A stretch of DNA of 9,518 nt, taken from Deltaproteobacteria bacterium. Lineage in GTDB: Bacteria; Myxococcota; B64-G9. Location: contig JAUVAM010000071.1 of assembly GCA_030591745.1 (NCBI GenBank), positions 1 to 9,518 of the forward strand, given 5' to 3'. Positions within the stretch are counted from its first letter, which is position 1, and each line of letters begins with the position of its first letter. Shown one piece after another: positions 6,509 through 9,518 of the stretch. The notes under the pieces are model-generated. The model saw only the letters and a program-made list of their open reading frames with translations. It was not told the origin of the DNA and did no database searches. A program made the position numbers and the translations under genes.

Positions 6509-7555
6509 GCGATATCGTCCTCTCCGCCGACTACCTGTCCTTCGTCGAAGCCATTAAGGAGCGCGTGCGCACAGCCCAGATTCGGGCATCGCTTTCGGTT
6601 AACCAGGAGTTGGTGCTTTTGTACTGGCGCATCGGCAAGGACATCCTCAGCCGGCAGGAGAGGCTTGGCTGGGGTGCCAAGGTGGTGGTCCAGGTGGCGA
6701 AGGATTTGCGTAGGGCCTTCCCGGAGATGAGGGGCTTCTCGGCCAGAAATCTCAAATATATGCGGGCTTTTGCCGAGGCTTGGCCCGACGAGGAGTTTGT
6801 GCAGCAGGCTGCTGCACAAATCCCCTGGTTTCATAACGTCGTCATCATCCAGAAGGTCAAGGAGCCCGAGGCAAGACGTTTCTATGTGGAGTTCACGCGG
6901 ATCCATGGGTGGTCTCGGGCTATCCTCGGTGTCCAGATCGAGCAGAGTCGCCACCAGCGCCAAGGCCAGGCGCTCAGCAACTTCGAGCGCACCTTGCCGC
7001 CGTCCCAATCCGACCTCGCTCAACAGATCACCAAGGACCCATACTGTTTCGATTTTCTCACTCTCGCGGGCGACGCACATGAGCGCGAATTGGAGCGAGG
7101 CCTTGTGGAACACATCCGCGATTTCCTCGTGGAGTTGGGCGTCGGCTTTGCATTTATGGGTACACAGGTTCACTTGAGTGTCGGGGAGCAGGATTTCTAT
7201 CTCGACATGCTTTTTTATCACGTCAAGCTGCGTTGTTATGTGGTGATAGAGCTGAAGGCAAAAGGCTTTAAGCCCGAGTATGCAGGCAAGCTGAACTTCT
7301 ATCTTTCCGCGGTGGATGATTTGCTACGACACGAGGCTGACCAGCCCACGGTGGGCATCTTGCTGTGCAAAACCAAGGACGATGTGGTCGTCGAGTACGC
7401 CCTGCGCGATATGAACAAACCTATAGGCGTTGCGGGCTGGGAGACCAGGCTGGTGGAGTCATTGCCCGAGGATCTCAAGGGAATACTTCCCTCCGTGGAG
7501 GAACTTGAGGCAGAACTCGCCAAGAAACAGATGGGCACACTCGAAGGGAATGACG
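6495..7555 (+). mobile_element. candidate gene-sized insertion flanked by 89-bp target duplication
   Basis: The 1061 bp between the two repeat copies contain the nuclease gene plus only 10 bases ahead of its ATG; its stop codon lies in the second repeat copy. There is no transposase, integrase or terminal inverted repeat. Repeats of this length flanking a nuclease gene fit insertion with long target duplication, a pattern reported for restriction-modification genes. The boundaries are exact from the repeat; the mechanism is inferred. Confidence 0.5.
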
Positions 7556-7560
7556 CATGA
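6505..7560 (+). CDS. DUF1016/YhcG-type PD-(D/E)xK nuclease
   Basis: A 351-residue protein of typical length for the family. The N-terminal ~150 residues match the DUF1016 helical domain (VNQELVLLYWRIGKDI, LGWGAKVVVQVAKDLRRAFP, GFSARNLKYMRAFAEAWP, IPWFHNVVII). The C-terminal part holds the nuclease core. Asp234 in DFYLDMLFYH is followed by Glu249 and Lys251 in YVVIELKAK, the D-x14-E-x-K arrangement, then KPEYAGKLNFYLSAVDD, so the active site appears intact. Relatives often sit beside restriction-modification and other defence genes, which suggests DNA cleavage in defence, but no partner methyltransferase or specificity subunit is present here. The start overlaps the short ORF (ATGA 6505-6508) and the stop overlaps the next gene (ATGA 7557-7560), so translation is probably coupled on both sides. 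Confidence 0.93.
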   Translation: MSDIVLSADYLSFVEAIKERVRTAQIRASLSVNQELVLLYWRIGKDILSRQERLGWGAKVVVQVAKDLRRAFPEMRGFSARNLKYMRAFAEAWPDEEFVQQAAAQIPWFHNVVIIQKVKEPEARRFYVEFTRIHGWSRAILGVQIEQSRHQRQGQALSNFERTLPPSQSDLAQQITKDPYCFDFLTLAGDAHERELERGLVEHIRDFLVELGVGFAFMGTQVHLSVGEQDFYLDMLFYHVKLRCYVVIELKAKGFKPEYAGKLNFYLSAVDDLLRHEADQPTVGILLCKTKDDVVVEYALRDMNKPIGVAGWETRLVESLPEDLKGILPSVEELEAELAKKQMGTLEGNDA

Positions 7561-7644
7561 AAGCTTACGTACTCCCAAGCGGCAAGCGCATCGCGCCTTT
7601 CGGCGATCCCGTGTCTGAGTCCATGATCGGCAACGAGCGGCTGG
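7556..7644 (+). repeat. 89-bp direct repeat, downstream copy
   Basis: Second copy of the segment at 6406-6494. Here it is the genuine 5' end of the full-length gene starting at 7557. No promoter lies immediately upstream because the nuclease coding sequence occupies that space. Confidence 0.97.
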
Positions 7645-8954
7645 CTGATATCCAGCGGCGGGTCATGGGTGGGGCGGGGTTGGAGGTGATCTTTGTCGAG
7701 TCGGTGGCCGAGATCATGGACCGTCGCTTTGTGTTGACCTATGACGATGTGTTTTTCACCAAGCGGGTTTTTGACGATTTGATGCGCCAGGCCAAGGCTG
7801 GCGGAGGCTTGCGTTGTGGCTTGCCGGCGGAAAGCTTGTTGGTCAAGCGCACTCGACCTTTGCAAAAACTCGATGAGGCGGAGGTGGATGGCGAGAAGTT
7901 GGCGCTGTATCGACTTTACGTTTTAGAGGGCGATTCGGTGCCGGGCTCCGAGGCCGAGCTGAAGCAGCTGATGGCGGAGGCCCGACCGGTGAGGGCGCGG
8001 TTCAAGGAAAAGGTTGTCGGCGTACCCACGCCGCCCAACATCGTCGGCTACAGTCACTACGAACATCCGGTGACCTCCAGCGTGGTCATGGAGATCGGCC
8101 ATTGGGTGCATCGGCTTTGGGCCAACCAGCTGTCCATTCAGATCCACTGGGTGGAGACCATTTTAGGGCGCAAGTTTTGGACCGCCGGCAAGCTTTTGGC
8201 CACGGGCTTAGGCGGCCTTCTCTCGGGCGCCCGCGTGCCCGGCTTCAAGTGGTCGGCGGCCAAAAGTTTCAATCGCATCGGGCGCAACTGCGACATCCAC
8301 CCCACGGCCCGGCTCGAGTTTTGCCAACTGGGTGACAACGTGCGGGTGGGGGCCTACGCCCTGGTGCGCGGCAGCCTGCTTGGCGACAACGTGCAGATCG
8401 AAGATCGGGCCAACGTGATCTTTTCGGTCATCGGTCACGATTGTTTCATCAGCAAGAATTCAACCCTGGTTTTTTGCGCCGGCTATCCGGAAGGCGATCT
8501 CTGCATCAACGGCATTCAATGTACGCTCTTCGGTCGCAAGGTAGCCATGACCAGCCTCGTGCGCGTGGTGGACATCAAGGCCAAAGGCGAGATCCAGGTC
8601 CTGCACGAAGGCGAGCTTCAGCCGGTGGGTACCAATTTCTTGGGTGCCTGTTTTGGGCACGAGGTTTTTGCAGGCTTGGACGTAACCGTGCAGTCAGGCC
8701 GGGCCGTGCCCAACGGCACGGTGCTGGTCAAGGACCCGGACAGCATCCTGCGCAGCATCCCCGAGACCTCGCCCACCAACACCCCGATGATGATCGAAGG
8801 CGGCACCACCGTGCCCGTGCCCACCCGGACTGTGCCCGTGCCCACTCGGACTGTGCCCGTGCCCACACGGACTGTGCCCGTGCCCACACGGAGCACAAAG
8901 GCCGGTCGTACTCGAAAGGCCTCCCGTCAGCGAGAGAACAAGAGCCGTTCTTGA
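7557..8954 (+). CDS. GlmU-like protein: N-terminal NTP-transferase-like part and hexapeptide beta-helix
   Basis: 465 residues. The N-terminus (MKAYVLPSGKRIAPFGDPVSES, then VFVLTYDDVFFTK-like strand at ~58-69) resembles the degenerate sugar-nucleotidyltransferase half of GlmU-like proteins but lacks a clear nucleotide-binding GxGTRM signature. Residues ~241-300 (IGRNCDIHPTARLEFCQLGD onward) and ~340-395 contain the isoleucine/valine-spaced hexapeptide turns of a left-handed beta-helix, interrupted by an insert. Such proteins usually transfer acyl groups to sugars or sugar nucleotides for cell-envelope glycans; substrate and activity are not determined here. The ATG overlaps the nuclease stop. 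The C-terminus (418-465) is a 7-residue repeat array followed by a basic, low-complexity tail and looks added onto the domain. Confidence 0.8.
   Translation: MKAYVLPSGKRIAPFGDPVSESMIGNERLADIQRRVMGGAGLEVIFVESVAEIMDRRFVLTYDDVFFTKRVFDDLMRQAKAGGGLRCGLPAESLLVKRTRPLQKLDEAEVDGEKLALYRLYVLEGDSVPGSEAELKQLMAEARPVRARFKEKVVGVPTPPNIVGYSHYEHPVTSSVVMEIGHWVHRLWANQLSIQIHWVETILGRKFWTAGKLLATGLGGLLSGARVPGFKWSAAKSFNRIGRNCDIHPTARLEFCQLGDNVRVGAYALVRGSLLGDNVQIEDRANVIFSVIGHDCFISKNSTLVFCAGYPEGDLCINGIQCTLFGRKVAMTSLVRVVDIKAKGEIQVLHEGELQPVGTNFLGACFGHEVFAGLDVTVQSGRAVPNGTVLVKDPDSILRSIPETSPTNTPMMIEGGTTVPVPTRTVPVPTRTVPVPTRTVPVPTRSTKAGRTRKASRQRENKSRS
8808..8891 (+). repeat. four tandem 21-bp units encoding TVPVPTR
   Basis: Four head-to-tail units start at 8808, 8829, 8850 and 8871. 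They differ only in the third bases of Thr codons (ACC/ACT at unit starts; ACC, ACT, ACA, ACA before CGG). Each unit is exactly seven codons, so gain or loss of units keeps the frame. It codes residues 418-445 of the hexapeptide protein. Confidence 0.97.
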
Positions 8955-8982
8955 GTTCGGAAGGGTTCGAAGCGCAAGGAGG

Positions 8983-9000
8983 AAAAAGCACGCTTGTGCC
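8983..9000 (-). terminator. weak candidate terminator of the right-hand Cys-rich gene
   Basis: Read on the minus strand downstream of the stop at 9069: GCAC-AAGC-GTGC (8988-8999) followed by five T (8983-8987). The stem is only 4 bp, perhaps 5 with a G-T pair. A second hairpin at 9002-9016 precedes it. Confidence 0.35.
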
Positions 9001-9001
9001 A

Positions 9002-9016
9002 GTCCCTTTTGGGGAC
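9002..9016. other. short hairpin GTCCC-TTTTG-GGGAC
   Basis: Perfect 5-bp arms with a 5-base loop, two bases from the hairpin at 8988-8999, in the 114-base gap between convergent genes. It could be part of the termination region or a REP-like intergenic repeat. One copy alone cannot show which. Confidence 0.4.
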
Positions 9017-9068
9017 ATAAGTCATGATGGTCTCGGCGTGTCCAAGGGGAGCCCAGAGCAAGTTTCAA

Positions 9069-9518
9069 TCAAGGAGGAGTGCAAACGTTGCCGACGCAGT
9101 TCCAGGCCGTTTGCCAGAAGTCGCAGTTCGGGTTGTTTGAACAGCCGCAGACGCTGTCTACACAGTTGAAACTGTTGTCGCAGGCCATACCGCAGCCGCT
9201 GCAGTTGGACTCGTCGTTGTTGATGTTTGTTTCGCAACCGTTGTTGGGGTTGGTGTCGCAGTTGGCGTGAGTGGCGTCGCAGCTCGGGGTGCAGACGCCT
9301 GTGATGCAGGTGTTGGTGCCGCCAATGGCCTGGCACACGGTGTCACAGTCGCCGCAGTTGGACTCGTCGTTGTTGATGTTTGTTTCGCAACCGTTGTTGG
9401 GGTTGGTGTCGCAGTTGCCGTGATTGGCGTCGCAGCTCGGGGTGCAGAAACCGTTGATACAAGTGTTGGTGCCGCCATTGGCTTGGCAGACGGTGCCGCA
9501 GCCGCCGCAGTTGGACTC
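9069..9518 (-). CDS. Cys-rich repeat protein, 5' end beyond window
   Basis: The frame is open from the right edge for 149 codons and stops at TGA 9069-9071; the N-terminus is missing, so export is only inferred. The sequence consists of 51-residue repeats with a Cys pattern of CETNINNDESNC, CxxC, TVCQ, GGTNTCI, GxCTPSCD and NCDTNPNNG. It ends in a divergent Cys-rich cap (CGCSNNPNCDFWQTAWNCVG). NGCETN-type repeats are common in large secreted proteins of Myxococcota and related bacteria, probably disulfide-stabilised and possibly binding calcium through the Asp/Asn-rich segments. The function is unknown. It differs in repeat type from the Cys-rich lipoprotein at the left edge. Confidence 0.85.
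   Translation of the reverse strand, partial: ESNCGGCGTVCQANGGTNTCINGFCTPSCDANHGNCDTNPNNGCETNINNDESNCGDCDTVCQAIGGTNTCITGVCTPSCDATHANCDTNPNNGCETNINNDESNCSGCGMACDNSFNCVDSVCGCSNNPNCDFWQTAWNCVGNVCTPP
9201..9518 (-). repeat. 153-bp tandem repeat within the Cys-rich gene
   Basis: Units begin at 9201, 9354 and 9507 (the last cut by the window edge), a constant period of 153 bp or 51 codons. The two complete units differ at about 14 of 153 positions, and their first 64 bases are identical. The period is an exact multiple of three, so changes in copy number keep the frame. Confidence 0.95.

Noticed and set aside
8808..8891. CRISPR array
   Set aside because: The 21-bp units are directly abutting with no spacers and are in frame with the gene.
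8441..9169. Plus-strand open frame of 242 codons spanning the end of the hexapeptide gene and part of the right-hand Cys-rich gene
   Set aside because: It is an out-of-frame reading (Arg/His/Gln-rich) of the beta-helix coding region and the 21-bp repeats, with no domain and no start signal.

Overview
The window is a stretch of bacterial chromosome of moderately high GC. It most resembles an uncultured deltaproteobacterial or Myxococcota-like lineage. The evidence is two secreted Cys-rich proteins of the type common in those groups (short DxDC/CxxGxC units at the left edge, NGCETN-type units at the right edge), several lipoproteins, and a sigma54 activator with a PocR sensor. The lineage is an inference from gene style; there is no rRNA or other marker here.

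Left part (1-3266, all minus strand): a Cys-rich lipoprotein gene runs off the left edge and has its own good sigma70-type promoter. Upstream of it lies a probable three-gene unit read in the order lipoprotein of unknown function, rsfS (ribosomal silencing factor), comF-family phosphoribosyltransferase. These genes touch or overlap. The rsfS start is odd: a strong Shine-Dalgarno points at an ATC codon and not at the TTG further in.

Middle (3359-6318): a divergently read PocR-sigma54 activator (plus) meets a two-gene minus-strand unit tail to tail, with 7 bases between stops. That unit is a small exported TPR-like protein followed by a class I SAM-dependent methyltransferase.

Right part (6319-9518): a compact divergent promoter region reads into a short ORF that is a truncated copy of the 5' end of a downstream gene, then a DUF1016/YhcG-type PD-(D/E)xK nuclease gene, then the full-length gene, a GlmU-like protein with a hexapeptide beta-helix. 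An 89-bp direct repeat (3 mismatches, offset 1150 bp) flanks the nuclease, and both junctions are ATGA stop/start overlaps. This looks like a near gene-only insertion with long target duplication, and it is the most interesting feature of the window. The hexapeptide gene ends in a 21-bp tandem repeat encoding TVPVPTR four times. After a short hairpin-bearing gap, a second Cys-rich protein (minus strand, running off the right edge) carries nearly identical 153-bp repeats.

No tRNA, rRNA, CRISPR array, recognisable transposase or integrase was seen. No gap between genes exceeds about 120 bases.
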